Of a stretch of DNA of 64,000 nucleotides, positions 1-10,548 are shown piece after piece. The notes under the pieces are model-generated. The model saw only the letters and a list, made by a program, of their open reading frames with translations, did not search any database and had not been told where the DNA came from. The position numbers were made by a program, and so were the translations under genes. The DNA comes from Aureobasidium sp. EXF-3400 (Eukaryota > Ascomycota > Dothideomycetes > Dothideales > Saccotheciaceae): the NCBI GenBank assembly GCA_024195585.1, contig SWBL01000249.1, forward strand, positions 1 through 64,000, read 5' to 3'. The first letter of the stretch is position 1, and the number at the start of each line of letters is the position of its first letter.

Positions 1-989
<989 letters not shown>

Positions 990-2197
990 ATGGCTACTGC
1001 ACCGCTTTGCAACACTACGCTTGACGGTACGACTCCTGAGCTGTCCCAGGAGTATCTACACGAAACAGAGCTTCTAGTCACCGACCTCCTCTGGACTTGG
1101 AACCCTGCAGGTCCTGCTTGGAACAGACCCAGAATTTGTGTCCAAGATCTCGTCAAGTTCCACACTCACTTCATGAGATTTCCTCAGCATGATTACCAAT
1201 TCAACGAGACCCAAATTCTGTTGGCGGTCATCAAACGTTTGGGATTGCAAAATGACAGTGACATTATCTTGAATTGGTTGCATGAAGAGTTTCTGCTTCA
1301 TGTTGAGGAAGTTGCACGTCAAAGTTGGGGAAAAAAAGCAAGCAGTGAGGTTCAACTGCTTTCTGAAAAGATCACCCGGCTTTTGGACGAGCATGAGAGA
1401 ACTACGCTTGCGCGCAAATTCGACGAAAACAACAGCTCAGCGACACACGAGGAATCTATCACACATCAAACATCTTCTGACAATGACAATAGCTCGATAG
1501 ACTCTACAGATCATGTCCAAGAATCAGGACGGGAAGTTGAGGACCGCGATGAGAAGAAGTTCAATGAGCTATTCGCCAAAGCAGGAGACCACGCAGCTCG
1601 AATCGATGCATTGGAGAACAAGGTTTCCAGACTGCTGTCCAATGCTTCGACACCTTTGGCCGAGACGAGCATACTTGGGCGGGAAGAGAACGAGCAGGAA
1701 TCTTCGGGCAATCCAGATGGGGATTCGGAAATGTCCAGCGTAGGCATGCTCACACCCGATTCTGTAAGATGCATCGTCGATCGTGATGAATACCGAAGCT
1801 GATACAGAGGTTTTAGACCGTCAGGAGCAGCTCCCCTGTTCCCACTCCTCGGCCACGCCGGCTAATACTTACTTTGTCTGTCAAGGGCCACAACACAAAT
1901 ATGCTAGTGAAAATAGGCCTCAACACGCCATTCAGGAGCCTGAGACAGAATCTCAGCAGATCACGTTGGGGCCTTGTTGAGCTGTGGCATGGGAACGCCC
2001 AAATTATGGATACAGATACACCAAAGATCGTGAGTCGCAGAAAATCGATTTCTTTGCCTGTTTGTTACAGTACTGACTCGAGACACTTCTAGCTTGGCCT
2101 CGAAGAAAATTCATTGATCAACATCGTGGTTCCTGTGCACAGAAGCGATTGGATTGATGAATCTCAAATGCACTTCAGGAACACTTTTGCTGCTTGA
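990..2197 (+). CDS. Ubl cluster gene 1: helical N-terminus plus C-terminal SUMO/ubiquitin-like domain
   Basis: Predicted exons are 990-1763, 1817-2029 and 2093-2197, encoding 363 residues with both introns in phase 0. The ATG at 990 has good context (CGACAATGG). Residues 1-258 are mostly helical and acidic, with a segment (DLVKFHTHF, then QFNETQILLAVIK) that aligns with gene 2 downstream. After the first intron comes a beta-grasp segment with core LVKIGLNTPF, then MDTDTPKI, then after the second intron LGLEENSLINIVV. This order (strand, T-P turn, helix, D-T-P, final strand) matches SUMO/Rad60-like domains. There is no C-terminal Gly-Gly, so it is unlikely to be a conjugated modifier. No signal peptide or membrane segment is seen. 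The function is unknown. The exon calls rest on alignment with the three paralogues and would be unclear from this gene alone. Confidence 0.72.
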
Positions 2198-2534
2198 GTT
2201 GAATCAGGAGTTTCTCGGAAACACAGTATCTCAACTGCCATTTTCATAACATCGTCGTCACCAACATGGACCAAAAGATGTATCAATATAACAATGATGG
2301 TTTCATGCTTCGCAATGTTCGAGAGTCACGTCGCATGTCCTAAGTGTTAAACTTCGTAAGACAAAACCATAGTCCCACTTGTTTCGAACTTGCTCGAATT
2401 GCACTGTGGTTCGATCACTGTCGGAACTCAATGCACTGACTGGCAGGTTCGTCTCCCTTGACTATTTGACTCCGACAAGCCTTCATCTCAGCTTTGGTTT
2501 TGCGACAACTCACTGGAGGTCCTGCAACAACGCA
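2198..2534. other. Intergenic region between Ubl genes 1 and 2
   Basis: These 337 bases separate the stop of gene 1 from the chosen ATG of gene 2. An open frame in phase with gene 2 extends upstream to 2379, so an earlier start cannot be excluded. Nothing else is visible. Confidence 0.5.
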
Positions 2535-3779
2535 ATGTCTAGAGGGTCCACTAAGCCGGGAGTGTACTGGGATGAGAACATACAAGAGACAATGACCATT
2601 ACTATCGCCGAATTGATTGGAGATCCCGAACGACGAGCACCATTTTGGGGTTCAATAAAACAAGGTCCCATATGTCAAAGTCTGCCAGAGTTCCTGCAGA
2701 AATTTGTCCAACATGGATACCAATTGAACGAGTTCACGATCATTCAGGCACTGCTGATCAACCCCATCAGATTCCAAGACGATGATCGCGAAGCCATCAT
2801 ATCATGGCTGATCTTCGACATTCTTCCTCGGTTACAGGAGTCTCACGCTCGAATTCAGACTCTTGAGACCACGGTCAACATGATTTCGAGAAGGCTGTCC
2901 GGCTTCATCAAGGATCTCGCCGAAGCTCTGCCCCTTGAACATCGTCATTTCGATGGCGCAAACGCTGCAAAAGTGCGGCTCAATTCTCTGAGCGTTGCTC
3001 TGCAACAGTACAAAGACAACCTAGACCGCGACCGCGACACCGATGCCCCGCAACCCATCAGCAGCACTGGAAGTACACCAGGATGTCTGGGGGTCGATCG
3101 CTACAAGGCGCTTGCAGAACGGATCCAAGCTCTGGAGAGAATGGTCCAAGAGACCCGAGACAACATGGAGGCCCATCAGCCCTTTGTGATGGTAGAAGAG
3201 TCTGCAGAGACTGCTCGCAGCCAAACCATGCAAGAAGCAGCACAGGAGCCTCCATCCGAGTTTGCAGCTTCATCTGATGCGTCAACATCTTCGACTTGTA
3301 TCCCCACGCCCGCTTCAGTAGGTAAAATCAAGGAAATCAGCAAGATCAGCCTACTTACGATAGACAGACTGTGGTGAACGAACCAGTTGGAGAAAGCAGC
3401 AACACGGGCCGTGACGGTATGGCCATAGCCACCACTGTGCAGTTACGCATCTTCATACATTCCGACTCCACGGCTAATGGTATTGAATACGTGCAATCTT
3501 GTTTCACGTTGATTGTGAGAATGCATTCGAACACTCCTTTCAAGATCCTTACGAACAAACTCCAGGAGAGATATGGCGACCGCGAGCTACGCGTAAAGAA
3601 CGATCCTGTCCCGTGTATATTTGACAGCGATACGCCTGCTTCTGTAAGTAAGCCACAACAGGCTTTTGCTCTTCTTCGCTAATGTTGCATGCTCGACACA
3701 GCTCAATCTAGGAGACGATGGGATGCTGATGTATACTCTACTCACTGATGGGATCGAGTCCATGGATTTGACGATCTAG
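2535..3779 (+). CDS. Ubl cluster gene 2: helical N-terminus plus C-terminal SUMO/ubiquitin-like domain
   Basis: Predicted exons are 2535-3317, 3368-3643 and 3702-3779 (378 residues), with both introns in phase 0 at the same places as in gene 1. I chose the ATG at 2535 because the N-terminus then matches gene 1 in length. Residues 1-260 include a region (SLPEFLQKFVQHGYQLNEF) alignable with gene 1, then coiled-coil-like heptads around ERIQALERMVQETRDN. The C-terminal domain has LRIFIHSD, FTLIVRMHSNTPFKIL, FDSDTPAS, and after the last intron LNLGDDGMLMYTLL. The DTPxSL followed by a DGD-like turn is very close to the SUMO pattern. It ends ...ESMDLTI with no Gly-Gly. No known family name can be given. 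Gene and domain are well supported by the paralogues; function is not. Confidence 0.75.
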
Positions 3780-4312
3780 TAGTATTGGAACCAGTACGCT
3801 CGCGGGTCTCCGGTGCAAATGGCGCGTGGAAGAGCACACTTCGGTCTGGCTCAGAAACAGGAAAAGGAAGAAGATACGCGTCATCCAAGATGACATTTGA
3901 TTTTTGGGACATCATTTGCTCTTTCCCAGTGTACCATTTTTTCTCGATAATTTAATCTTCTCGATCATGCCCTGTTCTTGTAAAAAAGCATCAGAACTTG
4001 CTCAAAGCTTGTTGACCCACGCATTTCGATTGAGCATGTTTCCACTTCCGACAAGAAAAACTTGTTTGATATCACACTTCTTCTCATTATCTTCTTCTTT
4101 TTTGCCGACGACCACTACTTTGCTCTCGTCCACAAGAGGCCGGATGCCTTCGTGCATACAATCAAATTTGACCACAGAAAGGTAACATATTCGCTTAGGA
4201 AGCTTCGAGATCATCCTCACCACCATAATCTCGATAGACATCCTCAACGTCGTATTCATCTAGGATTCCCAAGCGCGCTCGATAACTCTTTGGATACCGG
4301 ATTGGTTGACTC
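3780..4312. other. Intergenic region upstream of Ubl gene 3
   Basis: This region holds one copy of a duplicated upstream block (3962-4064, listed separately), followed by a pyrimidine-rich stretch typical of fungal 5' leaders. The short open frames here look like chance. Confidence 0.6.
3962..4064 (+). repeat. Duplicated upstream block, copy A
   Basis: This stretch matches 5708-5821 at several ordered islands: CGATCATGCC, ACTTGCTCAAAGCTTGT, TGAGCATGTTTCCAC and GAAAAACTTG, with mismatches and short indels between. Each copy lies about 170-250 bases upstream of the ATG of a paralogous gene (3 and 4). It most likely marks a tandem duplication that included the promoter. Confidence 0.8.
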
Positions 4313-5540
4313 ATGCCGGATACTGGTCCTACTATGGAGTTTGAGACCAGCATGTATGACGAAGACATGTCTGCGGACGACAAGATTCTCCTGTATAGTG
4401 GCCTTGTTTTGGCCTTCTTGGGGATCCTCGCCTGCCTCATAGAACTACCCGTGTGGACAAAATTGCTCCTATCTGTTCTGTTCGTGTATTGGTCCCTCGT
4501 TGCTCTTTACACTCCGTTCCGGTTGTGGACCTTTGAAAAGCTCGGTCTCATGGGCAAGCCTATGGACCCGGAACCACAAACCTTCGATGAATTCCGTATG
4601 ATCCTGGGCTTGGGATCCAAGGGAAAACCTGATGAGAACACAAGCGACTGGGAAGCCATAGAAGACACAAGCAACTCATTCGAGACATTTGGAATCGATA
4701 CACCTTCCGAGACCGGCAAGTCCGACTCGAGCAGTATTCCTGTTTCGACAGATTCTGTTTCAGTAGATTGGACAGAGTACAGCAGGGCAAGCGCGAGGGA
4801 TGCAATTGATACTGCCTCTTTCTCGGACGGCGCAGCTTCCGCTATTGACACCTCCGTTCAGCCCCTTGCACGACAAGATACATCAGACAGCCAAACAAAA
4901 TCGCAGCGTTATCCAGCATCTGCAAGACGCGGTCAAACTGCAAACTCAACCGATACCGCAGCCACCATAGTTCAACAACCAGAACCCCCAAAGTCGCCGC
5001 TAGAAAATCCGATCGAAACCCTTGCGATGAAGCTGAAACAACCACGTCAGAGTAACCCCTTCAAAGACTCACACAAGCCGAGAAGCAAAATAGCAAGCGG
5101 TCACCAGTCCATACCTACATCTTACATGTTCGAGAAGGCCAAACAACAACCCGCCGATGTGATAGTCCTCTATATCGTAAAAGGAATCGGATACGAAGAA
5201 AGAATACTAGTACGCATGTACAAGACCACTCCATTCGTGCTCCTCAAAAACGAATTAAGGGACAAGGACGATATTGTCAGCGAATTGGCCATCAAAAATC
5301 CTGAAGGAGGAGAGTTCCCGGTGTTTGACAATGATACACCACTTTCTGTGAGTTTTCTCTTCTGTCGCATAACATTTCGAGATTGGGAATTTCAAAAGCT
5401 GATATTGTGTGTTTTATGGCGAAAAGATTGGGTTAAGACCTTTGAATGTATTGTTCTGGAGACCTATGCCGAATCTGCCAACATCACTGGATTTGACTGC
5501 GAAGGATCGATCGAAGGACAGGCTTGCGCGGTCGATGTGA
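4313..5540 (+). CDS. Ubl cluster gene 3: membrane-anchored N-terminus plus C-terminal SUMO/ubiquitin-like domain
   Basis: Predicted exons are 4313-5347 and 5427-5540 (382 residues). Two hydrophobic segments near residues 25-65 (ILLYSGLVLAFLGILACLI and LLLSVLFVYWSLVALY) suggest an N-terminal membrane hairpin. A long disordered Ser/Thr/Gln-rich linker follows. The C-terminal domain runs IVLYIVKG, LVRMYKTTPF, FPVFDNDTPLS, then the final strand from exon 2, IGLRPLNVLFW. The acceptor at 5426 was chosen because exon 2 then aligns with gene 4 (GL....LFW.P....P.SLDLT). Without this intron the frame stays open to 5644, so intron retention would give a different C-terminus. There is no terminal Gly-Gly. 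The function is unknown; a membrane-tethered adaptor using a SUMO-like fold is an inference. Confidence 0.75.
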
Positions 5541-5988
5541 ATGTCTTGCTAAAAGATACTAAGAGAGATTGTGTATTTGTAGACGTTGGAGGTCGTATGC
5601 ACAGGGTACCGTTGAACCGCTTTGATGCACCAAATGCTATATAACAACTAGCCCAGGAAAGCTTCGGTAGAAAGAGGGCAAACATAAGATCAGCAGGACG
5701 AGTCATCCGATCATGCCATCTGTGCATGTACCTTTATCCTCAGCACTTGCTCAAAGCTTGTCGAACCATGCACTTTGAATGAGCATGTTTCCACCTTCGA
5801 CCTTTGATTAGAAAAAACTTGGCACCATACGAATCGCACCTTTCCTTTCTGTCGAAGGTCATTGTCTTGCTCCCATCTACAACATCCCAGATTTCTCCGT
5901 ACATACTCGACTGAAGAAATCAAGGCGACGAGAATTCCGACCAAAATCTCTATCACCACGTTCAACGTTGTTCTCCATTATACCATAA
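5541..5988. other. Intergenic region upstream of Ubl gene 4
   Basis: It holds copy B of the duplicated upstream block (5708-5821) and the presumed 5' leader of gene 4. No other gene is seen. Confidence 0.6.
5708..5821 (+). repeat. Duplicated upstream block, copy B
   Basis: Partner of 3962-4064, in the same orientation and at a similar distance from its gene. The longest uninterrupted shared runs are about 15-17 bases (ACTTGCTCAAAGCTTGT; TGAGCATGTTTCCAC is preceded by A or T differences). Confidence 0.8.
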
Positions 5989-7282
5989 ATGTCAGGCACA
6001 CGCCACAGGATTTTGGATCTGGATGACCATTTTCCAAACCTGGACACGTCCCACAGAGCCAATACGAATGAAGAAGGTTTGGGGTTTCTTGAGTCAATGC
6101 TATTTTATTCGATGGCGTTCGTAGTGCACTGTATCACGACGATAGGGCTTAGATGGATGGTTATCCCTCTTTGTAACATCTGCGCAAAGTACCTGAACAC
6201 TGGACGGGCTGCTCATAATCTGGAATGGATGATGTCTTCCTTCCTCAAACCATCGTGGTCTTGGACCGAGGACATGTTGAAAAGAGCAGGCAAGCAGACA
6301 GTCGAATGGCTAGACGAGCTGTGGATAGTCGAGGGAACATCCAAACACGAGGTATCAGCAGATGCGAAGGCAGATGGCTGGGCAGATTTGGAAGACACAG
6401 ACGACAATTGGAGTATGTGCGTCGATACTCCTTCCGAGACCGAGTCAAACGCCACTTCTAGATTAACGAATACTGTTCCAACGGATCGGAAGAAGTCGAG
6501 AAGAGTGAGCTTGAGTGATACGGTCGATACTGCTGCCAATCAGGAAGCGGTGGCTTCCTATGCTAAAGCTTTGAACCAGCTTCTTGTACCTCAAGATCGA
6601 TCGAAACGATACGTACAACAGCAAGCCAAGCCTGGAGTGTCCACGAAGCATCGGCGAACAGTAGACTTACGAAATCCATCAAACATAACCACACAGCAGC
6701 TAGAACCATCAAAGCCGGAGAGCTTGAACCAGACTAGCAAGCATACGTTGCAACAACCACTGCAGGAGCACACCCTCGAGACTTGGAACACGCCCAGCAG
6801 CAAGAAGGCACGTTCGAACCATAAACAATTACCAATGCCCACATCATCATCCTCAAAGCAAAGAGCCGAGCACCAACCCGCCGGGATCATAGTCGTCGAA
6901 GTAAGAACAGGAACCAGCTTTCAAGTAAGGTCGATGGTTCGGATGTACAGGACATCCTCGTCCACACATCTCAAAACTACATTGAAATCTGACGAACTGG
7001 GTCATGATACCCACGACCTGGCAATCATAGATGATGATGGAGATTTTTACCCCGTGTTCGATAACGACACACCGAGTTCTGTAAGTTTGTTCTCAGTGCA
7101 GAAGCAACGATCTCAAGAGCCAGGAGCTGATGAAGTTCTGTTAGGTTGGTTTGCAGCACTGGGCTATACTGTTCTGGGTACCCACGCGGATCGTACCAAA
7201 ATCACTGGACTTGACCGAAGAGATTGAAATGGGCCATGGCCACTCAAGGAGAAAGCCGAGCGACAATGCTAGAAGATACTGA
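5989..7282 (+). CDS. Ubl cluster gene 4: membrane-anchored N-terminus plus C-terminal SUMO/ubiquitin-like domain
   Basis: Predicted exons are 5989-7080 and 7145-7282 (409 residues). A hydrophobic stretch at about residues 36-65 (FYSMAFVVHCITTIG and VIPLCNICAKYL) suggests one or two membrane passes. A polar linker shares the short motif DTPSET with gene 3. The C-terminal domain has IIVVEVRTG, MVRMYRTS, FYPVFDNDTPSS and, after the intron, VGLQHWAILFW. The TP turn of the other copies is partly lost here (TSSS instead of TTPF). The acceptor at 7144 is chosen by alignment with gene 3. Retention of the 64-base intron leaves an open frame ending at 7227. Paralogy with gene 3 is clear; function is unknown. 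Confidence 0.74.
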
Positions 7283-7424
7283 AGACAAAAATGTGCTTTC
7301 GCGAGTATGAAATCAAAGGCAGTAAGAACATATTGGTCCTCACTGCTGCAATCAAATCTTTGCAAATTTTAAAATGTTGGTGATATCAGACGTGTATGGT
7401 ATATGTTTTTGAAGGCGGACCTTG

Positions 7425-8540
7425 TCACCCTTGCTCTCCCGTTAAGCCATTCCTTTCACGCCTTGAAATCTTTCTGTCTGCTTCCTTTGTTCTGATCGGT
7501 TCTGATTTCGCATACAACTCTTGAAGGAATTCCTTCAACCAGTTGGCGTCCTTTTCGTGCCCTTGCAACCTCAATAATGCCTCGGCATGCCTGCCTCGTG
7601 CAATCCAAGGGGTTATGGACGGTTTCTTGACCATACGCTCTACATTCTTGGGATTCTTTGCCAGATGTTGAGAGTGCTTGAGGTAAGGCATTGGGTCTGG
7701 CTTTTCCGGGTGGTACAACGGAAGCTGAGCCTTCAATGGCTCACTGACATCCCGTACAGTCTCGACGCTCTCGAGGAAGTCTTGCCACAGCTTCGTACTC
7801 GTGTTTGGCCATCTGGGGTTTTCAATCTTGGACTCGACGTCCCAAGATAGGGTTGCTTTCTCCACTGGCAGCATAAGCAGTTTGGCGCATTCCATCCTGG
7901 CTGGAGCGAGTGGGATGGAGTAGTTGCTGGACTTTGCACGCAAGAATGATTCCACGGCTCCATCAAGGCTGTCGCGGTCCGAGGCAAATGCTTGTGCGGA
8001 AACGAGGGCTCTCAAAGCATCAGCTCTCCAGACAAATCGATCATTCGGTCCTAGAGAGGCAGTCTTGCGGCTTTTCTGTTCGATCCATTTCCATAACAGT
8101 TCCTCCTTTCCCTCCCTCACGAGATGTTTGACCATATGCTCCAAAAGACTCGTGTCTCTTGGAAATTGATAACTGTCGTGATCTTTCCACATCCAATTGA
8201 TTGTAGCTTCTCCCAGTCCTTTGTCATAAAGTTCTCGTCTGGCCGCCGTCTTCAGGCACGAGTGAGCCATCGGTTTTGTAAGCGTGCCATCCTGCAAATG
8301 TTTATTAAACAATTCGACCGGGTCTTGGTTGTCATAAACTCGAGGGAACTTGTATTTGCTGTCGGATGCGGCAGTTGCTCTACCTGACAGGCGACTAGTA
8401 ACATGATAGTAACAAGCAGAAGAAGGAAACCATGACCGGATAGCCTGTCTCTCGAGAAGCGCACTATTTCCAGTAGATTTGAGCGACTTTTGCAACCGAG
8501 CGACGTGCAAAGCTCGCGTAAGATTGGTACGCATGCTCAT
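7425..8540 (-). CDS. Hypothetical protein, probably mitochondrial
   Basis: An intronless frame of 371 residues starts at the ATG at 8540 (MSMRTNLTRALH...). The frame extends further upstream but only to a TTG. The first 50 residues are rich in Arg, Ser, Ala and Leu with almost no acidic residues, as in a mitochondrial targeting peptide. The rest is helical and rich in Trp and charged residues, ending in a basic tail (KISRRERNG). I recognise no domain, though the all-helical character and presumed location recall fungal organelle gene-expression factors. It converges on Ubl gene 4, about 140 bases from that gene's stop. Confidence 0.7.
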   Translation of the reverse strand: MSMRTNLTRALHVARLQKSLKSTGNSALLERQAIRSWFPSSACYYHVTSRLSGRATAASDSKYKFPRVYDNQDPVELFNKHLQDGTLTKPMAHSCLKTAARRELYDKGLGEATINWMWKDHDSYQFPRDTSLLEHMVKHLVREGKEELLWKWIEQKSRKTASLGPNDRFVWRADALRALVSAQAFASDRDSLDGAVESFLRAKSSNYSIPLAPARMECAKLLMLPVEKATLSWDVESKIENPRWPNTSTKLWQDFLESVETVRDVSEPLKAQLPLYHPEKPDPMPYLKHSQHLAKNPKNVERMVKKPSITPWIARGRHAEALLRLQGHEKDANWLKEFLQELYAKSEPIRTKEADRKISRRERNGLTGEQG

Positions 8541-8805
8541 AGCGATTGATCTAAGGTGTTGAAAGTCGAGATGTAGAAATGGCGGCGACAATTGATGAAG
8601 TTTGCATGCTTTGCCAAGACTTTACTTTAGCGCATATCCATTCAATCTGCTCCTTTTCACTCTCACACCATTATCTTCCAGTTCTTCGTTGCATGAAACA
8701 GCAAGCTTTACCACGATGAAGATCTCAAGAGTGTTTTGACAAGAATCCAAGTCTACCATTTGGCCCCTTCCGCTGTCCCTGTAGATACGTAACTCTTGCA
8801 TCGAT

Positions 8806-10204
8806 TTAGTAAGGATATGCTCTGCATTCATCCTCTCTACTCATATCCAGCCCGTTGGCCACTTGCTCCTCATGCTTGTTATCCAAATAGTTCAACAGCA
8901 CATCCCCGTACTTCGCCTTGCCCTTGTACTTGCTAACATCATCACCCCAACTCCTAAGGGCACTAGCCAGTCTTCCAGGAACATAATCCTCTTGCGCAAT
9001 TTCTGTGATGGGGTGAAAGTAGGTACGGATCGTGAACAGCACACCTCCAGATCTGGGTAGACGACGAAGTGACTGACACTCGGAACGGAAGTAATGGTGT
9101 TCGATAGCACGATTGGCAGCGGCAGTATCCCAAGAGGGCTCACCATCGTCTTCGGGTCCGATGCTGTACGACCACGCGAGATCTTCGTCCACTTGGAGGA
9201 AGTAGTTGTTGCGTTTTACGGGGGCCTCGGGCTTTATGCGGCGGAAGAAGTTGTTCATGCCTTTGCGGAGTTTGTCGTGATAACCAGGGACGTCGCCGCT
9301 GTATTAGAGTCAATATCAGTCTTGCGGCCTATGGGAACATGTACGAACCTGTAGTGAATCTCGTCAAGAGACATGCCCAACTTGTCTTGTAGACGCCAGA
9401 ATCCCGGCAGCAAGATTGCACCAGCAAGAAGATACATCTGGCCATCCTCCTTCTCAAACATGATTGCCAGGTCATCCTGGACCATACGTGCAGCCATCTG
9501 CATAGGGTCTTCGCGGTTACCGTTCATGGTCAAGACATCCTTCCTAACATCAAAAGTCTCATCGGCAAACAGATTGACCATTCCATGTTCAGTCTTGCGA
9601 AACATACTTGGGTAACGCTCAGGTAGGTAGCCGCAAAGCTCTTCCAGAAGCTCTACAGCACCATCGAAGACTTGCGGGCTTGGGTCTGTATGGAAGCACT
9701 TGCTACCTCGTTCTTCAATGCGGCGCTTCTTGTCAGCGTGGAATCTAGGGTAATGGTTGTCCAGTTCAATCCACTCGTCCCAATTCATGGTGCGCAAACC
9801 CATAGTAATGTTGTACTTGGGTCCATAACGGAAGGGTCGATAAGGCAGAGGCTTGGTTTTTTCGAGAGACCAATCGGGATACGGTGCGGCGGTTGGCCTC
9901 TTGAAGCCCGAAGGATACCACACTGCGAATACCATGAGATACGATCCAAATGAGAGAGCAGTCGGTACCCACCACCATCAGGCCTTTCAGGCGCCTTGGT
10001 TCGTGTTCCCGTCGGCTTTTCTGGGTCCGGTGACCGTGTGTGCAGTCTGGATTTTGTGTTTGAGCCAGAGAGACCAAGCTGTATGAGATAGACCAAAGCT
10101 GCGAGACCTAGGCCAAGATATATGAGAGGTTTCGCCTGTTGTAGTGTTGAAATGTCTTGGATATAAGCAATGCTGTCATGCAGCATTGTATGGATGTTGC
10201 TCAT
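8806..10204 (-). CDS. DUF3445 family protein (haem-dependent oxidative N-demethylase-like)
   Basis: Predicted exons are 9973-10204, 9349-9922 and 8806-9298, giving 432 residues; both introns are 50 bases. The ATG at 10204 follows an upstream frame that opens only with TTG. Residues 26-44 form a membrane anchor. The body has the family landmarks: FKRPTAAPYPDW, PFRYGPKYNITMGLR, NWDEWIELDN, IHYSGDVPG across the second intron, and RLPRSGGVLFTIRTY near the C-terminus. DUF3445 includes the alpha subunit of bacterial haem-dependent oxidative N-demethylase; fungal members are common but uncharacterised. A membrane-bound haem oxidoreductase is the best guess; the substrate is unknown. Confidence 0.85.
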
Positions 10205-10548
10205 GGCGTTATGGCGGTACAGGTTCAACACGAGGATGATAGTCTTGTGAATACAAGCAAAACTCAATTGCTTGAGCAGGCAGAATGTTTAATATACACA
10301 TTGTTCGTCCTAGATTTATCTTGGTCGTGACGATAAGGCTGCTGGGCCCCCGCCATGTGCATCTTATCAGCCCCGGACTAAACGTCCAAAAATGGACACT
10401 GATATGGCCATAGTGGGGCTTGCGCATCGCCAAGGTCCAGTAAAGATCTAGTAACTAACTTACACGTCTAGAATCGCTCTGACTTGCCTAAATCGCTAGA
10501 ATACAATCAGATGACTGGTATCGAAAAACATGAACTAAAGAAACAGCC
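10205..10548. other. Intergenic region between DUF3445 gene start and ALG9 stop
   Basis: These 344 bases are upstream of the DUF3445 gene and downstream of ALG9, both on the minus strand. No gene or repeat is evident. Confidence 0.6.

Noticed and set aside
990..7282. Reading the four Ubl genes as a selfish element or a conjugation cassette like bacterial Ubl-E1-E2 systems
   Set aside because: No E1-, E2- or protease-like gene lies among them, and no Gly-Gly terminus is present, so the sequence does not support a conjugation system.
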